From Allodiplogaster sudhausi (taxonomy: Eukaryota > Nematoda > Chromadorea > Rhabditida > Diplogasteridae), in the NCBI GenBank assembly GCA_945643635.1, contig CALZFC010000005.1, positions 3,485,001 through 3,549,000 on the forward strand: a stretch of 64,000 bases of DNA, given 5' to 3'. This document shows, in pieces, positions 45,896 through 58,500 of the stretch (positions are counted from its first letter, which is position 1; every line of letters begins with the position of its first letter). Below the pieces are notes generated by a model. It saw only the letters and a program-made list of their open reading frames with translations, was not told where the DNA came from and ran no database searches. Both the position numbers and the translations under genes were made by a program.

Positions 45896-47233
45896 CAGAG
45901 AGAGAGACAGAGACAGAGAGAGAGAGAGAGACAGAGAGAGATAGAGAGAGAGAGAGAGAACGAGTGGAGATGCAAGAGTTGAAAAGAAAGAGCAGAATGG
46001 ATTCAATTAGGAATGGCCGTTGGAATAGAAGAGACAAAGACGATCTGCCCCGGTCTTGTCTAGAGGAATTATCCCGTTGAACACAGAGAGGCAGAAGAAA
46101 CGAACAATGAAATGTGTATTTTTGCATCTTTGCATGCGCACGAACATGAAAGTACAGATTTATATTTACATCAGCATTAATCTTGGGTATTATATTCTAC
46201 GAAAGTTCTCCAGGGGAGCAACGGAAGTGTCACTATTAATATCTCCTTTGTCAAGCTATGCGCGTTCACTTCCTTTCCAGGCTCTAGTCGATTATCTGCC
46301 GTCAGAGATGGGAGGCGCAATCAAGAGGTAAACAGTGAGCAAGAAGTAGATGTTGGTTACAAAGAGAGAGGGTGGATAAAGAGTGAGAGACAGACAGAGG
46401 GAGAGAGAAAGAAGAGAAACCGAGAGCGAGAGAGATTACTAGAGGGTAATAGAGTGATAGAGAGAGGGAGGGGAAGGTATGCAAGAATTGGAAGTGCAAG
46501 ATGGCGTCACAAGAAGTGAACAAAAGAGGATGGCCAACTGACCAGAAGAGAATGTTCTCCTCGGAGTACTCGGACTGGAGGAACTTGGTGAATTGAGCAC
46601 GGCCATCGGCATCAGTGATGACATGGTCGAAAGCGAAGGTCCACTCATTGGGAGAGAGGCGAGTGGTGGGGGAGGGAGAGGAGCCGCCGGCCGAGAGGGG
46701 CGCGCCCGATCCGTTGTCTGCAGAGCGACGACGACGTTCACCTGCAATCGAGTCACTGGAATGGCTTGGATTGCCTAGTCATTCCACTCTTCCTCTTCTA
46801 CTCCTTCCCCCCCCTTGCTGTTTTCCTGTCTCTTTCCCAGTTGTGTTGCATTGCGTGTGCCTCTTGCTTGTCTCTTTCTGGCTGGCCTCCCTTCTGTCAA
46901 ATGAGTTAGCTGCCGCGTGCCAGGGACAGCCCACGTCGCTAATAACATTCACTTCCGTTGTCACTGAGCTCTCTTTCTCTGTCTCTCTACTTCTCTCTCT
47001 CTCTCGCTGCTCCTCTCTCTCCCTGCATCTCTCTATGTATCTCTCTCTCTCTCCCTGCATCTCTCTCTGCCTCTCCCTCTCTCCATGCTTCTCTTTCTCC
47101 CTCGCAGCCTTCTCATCCCACCGCCAAAACTTTGTGATGTAAACTTCTCCCTGTAATACCTTCGGAGATTTCACGAAGACAGCAAGAGACAGGAGAGAGA
47201 GAAAGAGAGATAGAGAGTGAGAGAGGGCAAGAG

Positions 47234-47265
<32 letters not shown>

Positions 47266-48012
47266 ACAAGAGAAAGTTACTCTATTTCGTGTAAGCTCCC
47301 ATTTGTTCCGACAGCGGTATTTAATAAGGATGCCTTCAACTAATGTGCGTCCAGCGGTTTCTGACCGAATGAGAGTAAAAGAGATCGAAATAATCGAGAG
47401 CGAGAGTGATATGGAGACAGCGAAAGAGAAAGAGATGAGAGAGATGCTTATCCCGCATCAGGTGCCTCTCGCACTTTTTTACGTTCGACTTTTGACAGAG
47501 ATAAGGCAAGATGAAGATATCCTCAGGGTCAATGATCCTCGAGGACCCGATCCCTCGTTTCCTGATTGGGGGAGGCAGTCATGTTGATCTGTGTCAATGA
47601 TACACATTTATGTATCTTATCTGCATGAGTCCTATCACCCCCCCCCCCCACGCACAATTCGCAGCTCAGGCAAACATTTCTTGAAGAATTTACTGAAGGC
47701 TAAGAAGACTGCCGAATTAAACTAGCAAAATGCCAGAAATATTACTGGTTCAAAAATAAATTAGCGATGCCTTAAGAAAAAGGGCGGCTGACAATGAGTT
47801 TCTGCAGTAAAGATGCTCGTCCCAGAGAATCTCCCTCTCCCTCTCTAGTTCTTCAGTCTTTTTTTCTATACTATATTAATCTCTTCTCTCTCCCTCTCCC
47901 TCTCTAGTTCTTCAGTCTTTTTTTTCTATACTATATTAATCTCTTCTCTCTCTCTCTCCCTCACTCTAGCGTTCCTCAGTGCATTTTCTATACTATCCCA
48001 TTCTCTACTCTA

Positions 48013-48056
<44 letters not shown>

Positions 48057-48186
48057 GAAGCTTATCCTTGCCATTTCCAGCCCTAAACCGCCATGTGCCA
48101 AAGGGCAGAAGAGATTCTACAAGAAACAGTGTTCTCATTCGAAGAGCCTTCTCATTACACTGTTGAAATCTGGAGGAAGCAAGAGT

Positions 48187-48229
<43 letters not shown>

Positions 48230-49529
48230 GCGAGATCACTAGAGATCATACTATGCAGTATTGTGATGTGCGAAATTATTAATATCTATATAATTAGCAT
48301 TCGAACTGCTATTTCTCATTTGGAATAACCTTTCTTACAATTAGACAACTTTCCATGCCTTCAAGCAACCTAATGTCTTTTACAGAAAAAAAGACCCCAA
48401 CGCAGGCATGAATTACTTGAAAAAGTAATGCGCGAAGAGAATGTATTATTGAAATGCCAATTGCGTCTGTAACTTACGTTTTCTACTTTTATTATCAGAA
48501 AGGGACTGACCATGAGACTCCAAGGCCCACTTGTGTCTTCTTTTTGTACGTGTCAAAGATTTAAGTTTAGAAGAGCAAAGGTGAGAGGGAAAGAGAGGGG
48601 GGGGAGTGATAGAGATAAAGAGAGGAAAAGACTGAATGAGCAACAAAGAGAATATCCAGTAATGATGTTCTCTCTACACGTGCCTTCTATTGCAAATTAG
48701 TCCTAAATTACGATGAATACGCACTCTTAGTGGAGGGGCGAATGGCACGTGCAGAAGTGAAATTTAGAAGAGTCCAAGTGACGTGTGCCAGGGATATGCA
48801 CAATGAAGAGCTAATCATGCACAATACATTAACATATTGCTTCTTTTTGTGTTCTAAAGGAAAGATACTCTATATATGTACATATAAGTGCTGTCTATGT
48901 CTACTTCTTAACCTATAGACACTGAATATGTACATACATATATGCATATGTTTAGAATAGAGAATTTGGCATAGCTGAGCATCAGACTGGTTGAAGAAAA
49001 GGGTAACAAATGGTGACGAGGGGTAAAAGCTAAAATGACATCAAGCGTGCAGTAAGTAAACGTGACACTTATCCAGCTGCCCCTGTCACTACTTTCGCTT
49101 TTGATGTTATTAGAATTGCAGCAATCTAACGTCAGAAACCTGTGGGTCAAAAATTCTTTGAAAATATATAAGAAGTGGCGTTTTAAGTTATGAAGGCATT
49201 CAAGGTAAATATGTTAGAGATGAAATCTAGCAAGAAATATAAAAAATTAAGATTAGAATTCCTTCAAACCGAACCTCGCGCGGACACAGAAAGTTGCTTC
49301 AGAAGTCGCTTTGGTGATCGCATCTTTAGGCAGGATTTCACAAGATATTGAAGAGAGAATAGTTTGGGCCCAGGGATTGAGTGAACAGAAGAATTGTATT
49401 TCTCTGCCCGGCCGACGGTGACTGAGGGGGCAGCAGAAATGAACGAGTGACTGCAGCAGACAGGATGGAGCGAGCAAAAGGGGAGGGGCCTGGGCGACAG
49501 AACGAGAGCAGCGGAAGAGAGAAAGAGCA

Positions 49530-49580
<51 letters not shown>

Positions 49581-52126
49581 GGAATCGAAAGTCAACGAGT
49601 GCCTGGCGGCAGCTAATGAAGGAGTGGCACGCTTAGGAGGACCTCCGAGTAACTGAACCGGGTGATACAAAAAGTACCCTGAAGTGAGAAGGGAAGGAAA
49701 AGAAAGATGGATGGTTGGTGGAAGAAGGCCATATCCGGGAGGAGACATCTCTCCTTTGCTAACTTCTCTCTCTATTTCTAGAATGATAAATTGTATGCAC
49801 ACCCAAATTGGCTTCCCAATTTGAGATCGAAGGAGCTTTTTCTTTCACAAGTCACCGTACCGTTAGTCACATGAAAAGTCCTGGGAAAAACTGATCAAAA
49901 ATTGTGCATAACAAATATTTTAAATGTATTTGCTGCGCAGTTCATACTTAAGAATGATTTACTTATTATGACAATATTAGTGCAGATCGAAGGTATAATT
50001 TGTCTAAAGCTTAAAATATAGCCGAAAACGCAGGTCGGATCCTCTCAATCACTTCCATTCCTCTCCCAATTTTTTTTTCTTTTCTCTACCACATATCCAA
50101 TATTGCTTTAAAACATTTTCACTTAAACTCACGTCAGCAATGTTCCTTCTCGTAAGGAGGGTATTCGATAAGAACTAAGAAATTCTTGAAGGGATAAGTG
50201 CCCCTCACCTCCTTTGAAGTGTCTCTGTTCATTTGTCATTCACACTCCTCCGTTGTCAACTCATAATGAAAGTCTACTTGAGTAATTGAGAAAAGGCTGC
50301 TCTCGTTCTCAGTCTCTTTAATTCTAATGGAAAGAACGGTTGAACTCATTCAAAATGCCCATCGATAGATCTAACCAGTCAAAAAGCGCTCACTCTAGGA
50401 AATGGCGCTGCAAAAGTATTCTGTCAGAACTGCTGAACTTGTTGTACAAATTATTAATTTTTCTTTCGTAAAGGTAAAGAATCTCATGGTTAGCACAAGA
50501 ACCTTTTAAACCGAAGATCCTCCTCTAAATCGATGGGCAGTACCGACTGTACAGTCCCGCTCAACATTGTTGGGTCCGGTATTAATAGTATTAATAGTAT
50601 TAATATAAATAATACAAACTGGAATAGCTCGCTGAATACGCATTTTCGTGCCATTTCGCGTAGGAGTTTACCTATTTCGAACATGGAGATTACGACTGTG
50701 AAGACCGTTTTCAAAAATATGCTGAAATGGCAGAAATCTCATAATATTGCATTTAATTTGGCCGTGTTTAGGTTCCAAACGGGCTGGCTTCAACTCCTGG
50801 ACTACAAAGTGAAAAATAAAGTGCAATTTTCAGAGCACTTCTTACCTTTTTGAGTTTCTTGTTTTATTTCTTTTGAGTTTCTCATTTTGTTTATGTATAA
50901 ACGACGAAAAAAAAGCTAAAAAAAATATTTTCGTGCCTGCGAAAAACTGTTCTCAATAGGGTAGTGAACCGAGACCTCGAGATTGCCGGTCAAAGACTTA
51001 CCAATACTCTACAGGCGGTACGAAATGATCTGATAAGCCTTTCTTTGGACAGCGTCGATTGCCTCACAAAGGAAACGTTGATTCTGAACACGTTCGCTCA
51101 TACTTTAGTGGGAGACAGAGAGAGAGAGAGAGAGAGAGAGATGGAGGGAATGTGAGAGAACGAGAAAGAAGGAGAGAGGGAGAAAGTGAAAGAGAGACCG
51201 GTGAAGCGAGAAATAGAGAGCGAGAGAGAGAGAAAGAGATAGAGAGAGGGCGAGAGAGAGGTGAAAGAAGGTGCAGGTGCTGTTAGCTGACAATGAGAAA
51301 AATCGTTGGTCTAACGACATACCGTAGCTTCAGCCTTGAAACGGTGACGCAGAGTAGATGTAGTCGACGCTGCACCTTTTTTCGCAGCCCTCTCTCTCTC
51401 TTTCTCTCTATCTATCTGTTTCCCACTAAAGTAGGAAACAGAGAGTGTTCAGAATCGACGTTTCCTTTGTGAGCAATCGACGCTGTCCAAAGAAAGGTAT
51501 CATCAGACCTGTTTATACCGTCTGTAGAGTATTGGTAAGTCTTTCACATGGAATCTCGAGGTATCGGTTCGATACCCTTTTGAGAACAGATTTTTGCAAA
51601 AAAATTTTGCTTTTTTTCCGTCGTTTATACATAAACAAAATGAGAAACTCAAAAGAAATAATACAAGAAACTCAAAAAAGGTAAGAAGTGCTCTGAAAAT
51701 TTCACTTTATTTTGCACTTTGTAGTCCAGGAGTTGAAGCCAGCTCGTTTGGAACCCAAACACGGCCAAATTAAATGCAATATTATGAGATCTCTGCCATT
51801 TCAGCATATTTTTGAAAACGGTCTTCACAGTCGTAATCTCCATGTTCGAAATAGGTAAACTCCTACGCGAAATGGTACGAAAATGCGTATTCAGCGAGCT
51901 ATTCCAGTTTGTATTATTTATATTAATACTATTAATACTATTAATACCGGACCCAACAATGTTGAGCGGGACTGTATGTACATATGTACATAGTACATAC
52001 ACACATACATACATATGTATGTACATATGTATATACCTATGTATGTCATTAGATTTCTGACCTTTCAATCTTGCTGAACAACTACTTTATAATTTGGTGT
52101 ATGTGTATATATATGTATATATAATA

Positions 52127-52166
<40 letters not shown>

Positions 52167-52559
52167 AAGGTGACGAAAGAGAATAAATAAAGTGTTTGAA
52201 CTTCTTGAAATAGAGGAGAAAGAAGGGAAAGACGAAGTGAGAATATCCCTGAGATAGAATAACTTTAAATATAAAGTGCGTAATTGCCATTCATCTGAGG
52301 GAGGGTAAGATATGCTCTTTTGGGTAGCCTCTCGCTCTCTCTCTCGCTCTCTCTCTCTCTTTCTTTCTCTTCCTGTTCTTCACTTGCTCGTCGGAATTCT
52401 CTTTTAATCTGTATTCTCCCTTGTTCTCTCTCTCTCTCTCTTTCTCTCTTTCTTTCTCTTCCTGTTATTCACTTTCTCGTCGGAATTCTCTTCCAATCTG
52501 TACTCTCCCTTACTCTCCCTCTCTCTCTCTCTTTCTCTCTCTCTCTCCTCTCTCTGTCT

Positions 52560-52598
<39 letters not shown>

Positions 52599-55500
52599 GT
52601 TCTGCTTCTCCCCGTTCTTTCATCTTCCCTGTCTCCTCCCCTGTCTTCTCGTACTCGATCAAGAACGCCTTGAGGCGCATCGCAACGGGAGGAATCTCAT
52701 TACATTTTTGTGCAGTCCAAGAGAGAGAAAGAGAAGTACGAGAGGAGAAAGAGTACAGAGAATTAAAGCATTCCCTTTCTCGAGTCAGAAATGGATGTAG
52801 TTGTTCTGTTGTGAGGCAGTCGTCCAGAGACTCCCGTCTTCACTTTGTTTCTTTACGTTTGAATGCTCGTGGAAGCCGGTCCCGAGGGGATTAGCCTGGG
52901 CTGGCTACGGTGCTCGTTCCAACCCCGTTATGGCCCCTCCGGGACTCCCGTCAATCCCTCTCCCTTCCCGCCACATTCGGGTTCTTTGGATATCACATGC
53001 GAATGCAGCGGAGATTTGATAGGAATCTACAGCACGATATATTCTGGATTTGTGGCCTGCGAGAAGAATTAAAAAAGATTTGGAAAGCAAGGAAAAGTTA
53101 AGAGTAAAGGATATTGAGATCGTCGAAATGTTTTCATATGTTGTACAAATACATACTCAGTAAATGAAAATAAGCTTATTAACAGGATTGTGCAAGGCTT
53201 ATCAAAAAGGCTTTCGAAAGGATCTTTTTTATGGTGCGAAAAGGATGATTAAAAGGATTCTTTTCGTGAAATGCACCATGTGTTTTCTTAAATTTCACTG
53301 GGCTGTAATTTTCATTGCGATTGAAACGCATTAATAAAACTTTCTTTATTTGTTGCTTACAAACGTTAAAAGTGTAAGAACTAATACAATAACAGTCTAA
53401 AAAGTAAAGGTTAGTCAATGAGCAATACATTTAGTACATGGAAGGACAGCTTAGTAGGTATCGACATGAGCAATATATGGTTTGAATGCGAAAAAAAGGA
53501 ATAAAATATCATGGATTCGCTAGTATAGAATGGCAAAACAGAATAAGAAAGAAAACGGGACGGGGCGACCTATAGAAACCGAGGCAAGGCTAAGAAGAAG
53601 TTACCGCGAAAGGGGGAACTCCAACCAAAAGTGGGCAGTTATAGGAAGAGGAAAGAGCAACTAAAACATAAAACAGATCCACGTGCACGAAACAGTGGCC
53701 TTGTTACATAACCGTATGCTATAAGTGCCTCTAGAAGTTCCCGATAAGGTAAGATGAACAGGAAAAAATGGAAGGCGCAGGTCATATCGATGTCTTACTG
53801 TAATACAGTTGACTACTGTAGTCGATTCTCAGCTACTGAGGAAAGGAAAAGCTACTGGAAAGAGTTTTTCTTGCGAAGAAAAAAAACTGTACGGGAACGG
53901 AGGGAGAGGGTCGGAATGGACATGGGAGGGGGCATGAGAGGACCCTTAGGGTCATTGATGGCATCCTCTCAGGGGTCCGGGTCAAGAGACGGCAAAGAGA
54001 TCGTTGATGGTTGCGGCGGAGAGGGGCCAGCCTTGCCTGGCTGGCCACCACCACTGCTACCCCGATCGCTTCGTTCCCAGCCATCATTCGCGACTTGGCG
54101 AGGGCAGTCCGAGGCGCACCATGAAGAACTGAAGGACGACTGAGGAGATCGTCAGGCTCACCATCAAGGGAAGCACACTCCGCCAGGGCATCTCAAAAGG
54201 TAAGACATTGCAAATTTTCAACACTGCGGAGGAAAAATCGTAATACAAGATGAAACCAAATTTAAAAAAATGACAACGATGACAACGAGCAAATGACAGA
54301 AAATGGAAACAAGTTAGCTAAAACGAAAAAGGAAAACCTTGTTGTTATGATTCGTATGAATGTCGCTTGGCGCGACACCAATCAGAGTCGACTTCTCGTA
54401 CTGCAGTTACTAGATTCAGTTGACGACCTTACTTCATTCTAAAAGGAATAACATTGTCAATTGTTAAAATAATCATCATAAACTAGCGAAAAGAACGACG
54501 AGAAGGTTCTAGTTGCGTCATGGCAGAAAATTCAAGAAAAGACAACTCCAGAAATACTGTTAATTGCACAAATTAGGAAAGTTTTAATTTTTTAAATAAC
54601 AACTAACGCCGCTGAGAAGAAGCTTGCAGAAGCGTCATGGCATCTAGCAAAACGGCTGGGCCAACACCACCATCTTGAAAACAGCAGAGTAGAGAAAAGT
54701 TCGATCATCGTTATTTTTTATAATAAAAAGGAAACAAGAATGATAGCAAAGCAAAGTTAAAAAATTATATTTGAACAGAAAAAAAAATACCTGAGATACC
54801 GTAATCCTAAAATACCGTAATCCTCAAACACATACATATGTCCCTTTCCACACAAAGATCTTTCCTAACCATAAAATACGGCTTGTTCTCCGAGTCCAGT
54901 TCAATGTCCACGTTGACCTTGGTCTTCTGCTTGTCTCCAATCTCCAGTCCCTTCACGGACATCTCTCGATGCAACTCGGATGGATCCAGCCCTTCTGGAA
55001 AATACAAATCCATTCTTATCCCAATGCACAAAGCCCTCTTATAAAAAATAAAACGATTCTTATCCAATGACTAAAGTCATGTGATAAAAACAAAACTATT
55101 CTTATCCCAGAGCATTAAGCATTCTGGAACAACAAAATTATTCTAAACCCCAAGGAATAGTTTTCTGAAAAAAGCTATTCTTATCCAAAGCATAAAGACT
55201 TCTAGAAAAAAAAAACCAAAAAAAAAACCCAATCTAACCCCAATTCATAAAGCGTTCTGGAAATCAAATGCATTCGTACTTCAATGCATAAAGTCTTTCG
55301 GAAAAACATATGCAAATTAATCATTCCTGCACTGCCAAGCATATTCGTCCCGTCGATCCTTACAAATCAAATCTATCTTACTTCCGGAAAGCGCTACCAA
55401 ACAATGGTTAAAATTACACAAAGTTGCTTCGCATTCCATGCCAAACAATAACTTCTTGACAGAAATTGTAAAACAAGTGTTCTCGACACTCTTGTTCTGA

Positions 55501-58500
55501 AGTACTCATTGACTCCACCTGAATAATGCCCGTAGCCCCCGTCTTCATCACAGTCGCGCAGCCTCGCTTCTCTAGAGTGGAGCAGCCAAATGTCCGCCAG
55601 ACGTATGATGTCATCAGCAGAGGGCGCAGCTTCCCAGAGAAAGATATGGGAACAGTGACCCGTTCTCGCAAGTATCCGCCTTAATTACAAGACAAGAAGC
55701 ATCAAATTCAAAAGGGTAGTGTTCAATTAGCTAAGCAAACCTCTTCTTGAAACGGAGCCTAGCATAGGAGAAACATCATCTCCTATGCTAGGCGCCGTTC
55801 CGACTGAGTGCGGCGAAGGCGTCCGAAAGCGCGCCCGAGCTGCTGACTGGTCGACAAGCCGAAGAGAAGCGCGAAATGCGACAGCATGCTTGCTATCATC
55901 ACGCATTGCGCCAACAGATCAAAGCAACAGATCAACTGCAACTTTCCACCAATAAACAAACAAGCCTTTTCTAATAAAAGTAATAAGGAACACAAAAAAC
56001 CTTGAAAAGGAGGACAACTCTTGGCTCAGTTGTTCTTGGCGTTGTAGCTGAGGCAGCGGGCACCGGCTTCAAACTACGAGTAAGATGGGCGACCCATCGA
56101 ACTTCCTGACAAACGAATCTGAAATCGACTTTAGTAAGCATTCAGTCGTCAATGAACAAACAGACAAGGACATTTTAATGTTTCCAAGGAACACAGCCAA
56201 CAAGTTAGCATAATTCCCATAATTTCGAAATCCTGTTAATTAGACTTGAAAAATCCTGTTAATTAGACTTGCGAAGTCCTGTTAATAAGTCTTGCGCACG
56301 AAATTCCTGTTAAAAAGACTTTCGCCCCGCGAAAGCCTGTTAATGAGCCTTTGCTTGTGCACAATCCCATCAATCAGCCTTTTTTCTTGCACAATCCTTT
56401 TAATAAGACTTTATTGTCGAACAATCCTTTTAATAAGCTTATTTCCATTTACTGAGTAGCTTAGTGGGGGGGGGGGACATAACGTTTCCATTGCTGAACA
56501 TTGTTTAGTTGTCGGTGGCAGAGTCGCGCTTTCCTGAAATCCCCCAGGCACTTTCTTCCCTTCCCTTCTTCATCTCTTTCAATGCATGCTAAATAGAATA
56601 TGACAGAGACAGTCGTCAGGAGAAGTAAAAGATCAAGCAAGATGATAAAGAGAGAGAAAAAAATGAAAGAGGAAAATTCAAGGAACAAATTCGCTAAATG
56701 AAAATTTTAATTCGTATTTTTCTTTAAAATGCCAAGCGAATCTGCTGAGATTACTCCGGCCCTTCCTTTCACTTGGATTGCCGTGAATGGCAGGAATGGA
56801 TGAGGAATGGTTGTGTTTTGGGTGCGTGTCCGATTCTTCCTCTTCCAATTCTTCTTCCTCTTCTTCCACTCCTCAATCTTTACTCCGGAGACTCATGTCT
56901 CGCCCACTCGAATCTCACCCCCCCCCCTTCTCATTCCTTTCTCTGTCTGATTCTCTCCTTTCCCGTTCTCTCTTCCTTTCCCTAGAATTCTCTAACCTTG
57001 TTGCGTGTCGACGTCATCAGTCTTTGATCAGACTACATTGTCTCTGTTTCTCTTCTCATCTCTCTCCCTCTCTCTACACTTGGAAGGAATACAGTTAATG
57101 AATGGACTGAATTTTTCGCACTATAACAAGAATATCATCTGCTCCACGAATTCACGACATGATGCAGTAATTTTTAAAAGCCTTCCTGCAAAATACATAT
57201 AGTATGAACATACAGTCCCGCCCAGGATCTTGGTACCAAGGACGCGTCGGACGAGTCGGACGCGTCCAAATGCATCCTCGTTAATAACTATTGTTCTAGG
57301 AAAAACTAAAATATTTTAAATGGTACATTAGGTTGCTTATAGAGAGCGGGTGCTACTATTAAAAAATCAATAATTTCTAATCATTTGATAAGGAGTTATC
57401 AGTTTTTGCCTATAAAATTTAATTTCAAATATTTTTAAACGAAATTTCTCCTGTACCATTATTTTGTCTCTACACACATCCCCAAATAATAAAATTAAAG
57501 ATTGTATCATTGATAACGGAAATCGATAAATGAGAACTTATCACACATGTTCATATGATGTAAAGATTCGCCTTACGATTCTGAATCTAATTCTGTAATC
57601 AGTTTTCAACAGAATTTGCCGGTTAACAATGTATTTTTGATTGTGTGTTTTTACTTTGCAAGACTTTCTTCAGAAAGAACATGGGCAGGGAGGCCTAGCA
57701 GGCCGAGGGGGGAGGGGGCGGGGCCTAACCCTTTTTTTCTCTGCCTGTGCTATTTCGCTACCTCAAACTTGGGTAATTAAACCGAAGACGAAAAGGGAGC
57801 GCGCTACATTTCTGAGTATCAATGCTAGCGCTGCAACCTAGATTTGAAGCATCATACCGAGATAAAAATTTTGACAAAGACCAAGACAATGGGGAATATT
57901 GAAGAAAGACTTGCAAAGTACACACAATCAAAAATGTTGTTAACCGGCACTTTCTGTTGAAAACTGATTACAGAATTAGATTCAGAATCGTAAGGTGAAT
58001 CTTTACATCATATGAACATGCGTGATAAGTTCTCATTTATCGATTTCGGTTATCAATGATACAATCTTTAATTTTATTATTTGGGGATGTGTGTAGAGAC
58101 AAAATAATGGTACAGGAGAAATTTCGTTTAAAAATATTTGAAATTAAATTTTTTATAGGCAAAACTGATAACTCCTTATCAAATGATTAGAAATTATTGA
58201 TTGTTTAATAGTAGCACCCGCTCTCTATAAGCAACCCAATGTACCATTTAAAATATTTTAGTTTTTCCTAGAACAATAGTTATGAACGAGGATGCATTTG
58301 GACGCGTCCGACTCGTCCGACGCGTCCTTGGTACCAAGATCCTGGGCGGGACTGTACGTACATATGCATGAATGTACATACATATTTATTATTTTTCTGG
58401 CATTCTCTCTAGCTAAATTGAAGGCAATATGAGCAAACAAAGATGAAGAGGAAATAAAATCTTACTTTTTCATCTTTATTCCGCTCTCCTATAAAAATGA

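Larger units (their letters stand above)
53156..56456. mobile_element. 3.3-kb segment bounded by inverted repeats
   Basis: The left end reads CTCAGTAAATGAAAATAAGC; the right end, on the complement, reads CTCAGTAAATGGAAATAAGC. The first 38 bases match with two differences and both are flanked by TA. Inside each end are further copies of a CTTATTAAAAGGATTGTGCA-type unit, giving repeat-rich subterminal regions. All exons of the gene at 53969-56105 lie inside. No transposase is recognised, so it may be a cargo-bearing non-autonomous element or two opposite copies of one repeat. Confidence 0.6.

Noticed and set aside
47303..47587. 95-codon + strand frame rich in Glu/Lys
   Set aside because: GA-rich composition explains most of the frame. 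A donor-like site is present after IPHQ, but no partner exon exists.
49338..49802. 154-codon minus-strand frame including LLGGPPKRATPSLAAARHSL
   Set aside because: Non-repetitive ends are joined through a pure CT array with no donor; the + strand of the same stretch reads equally well, so neither is secure.
50533..50853. 106-codon frame in the foldback arm
   Set aside because: It is mirrored in the other arm (51649-52068), has no transposase motif and simply follows the inverted repeat.
53754..54143. 129-codon + strand frame
   Set aside because: It is antisense to the Ser/Gly/Pro-rich last exon of the minus-strand gene, which has acceptor and phase support.
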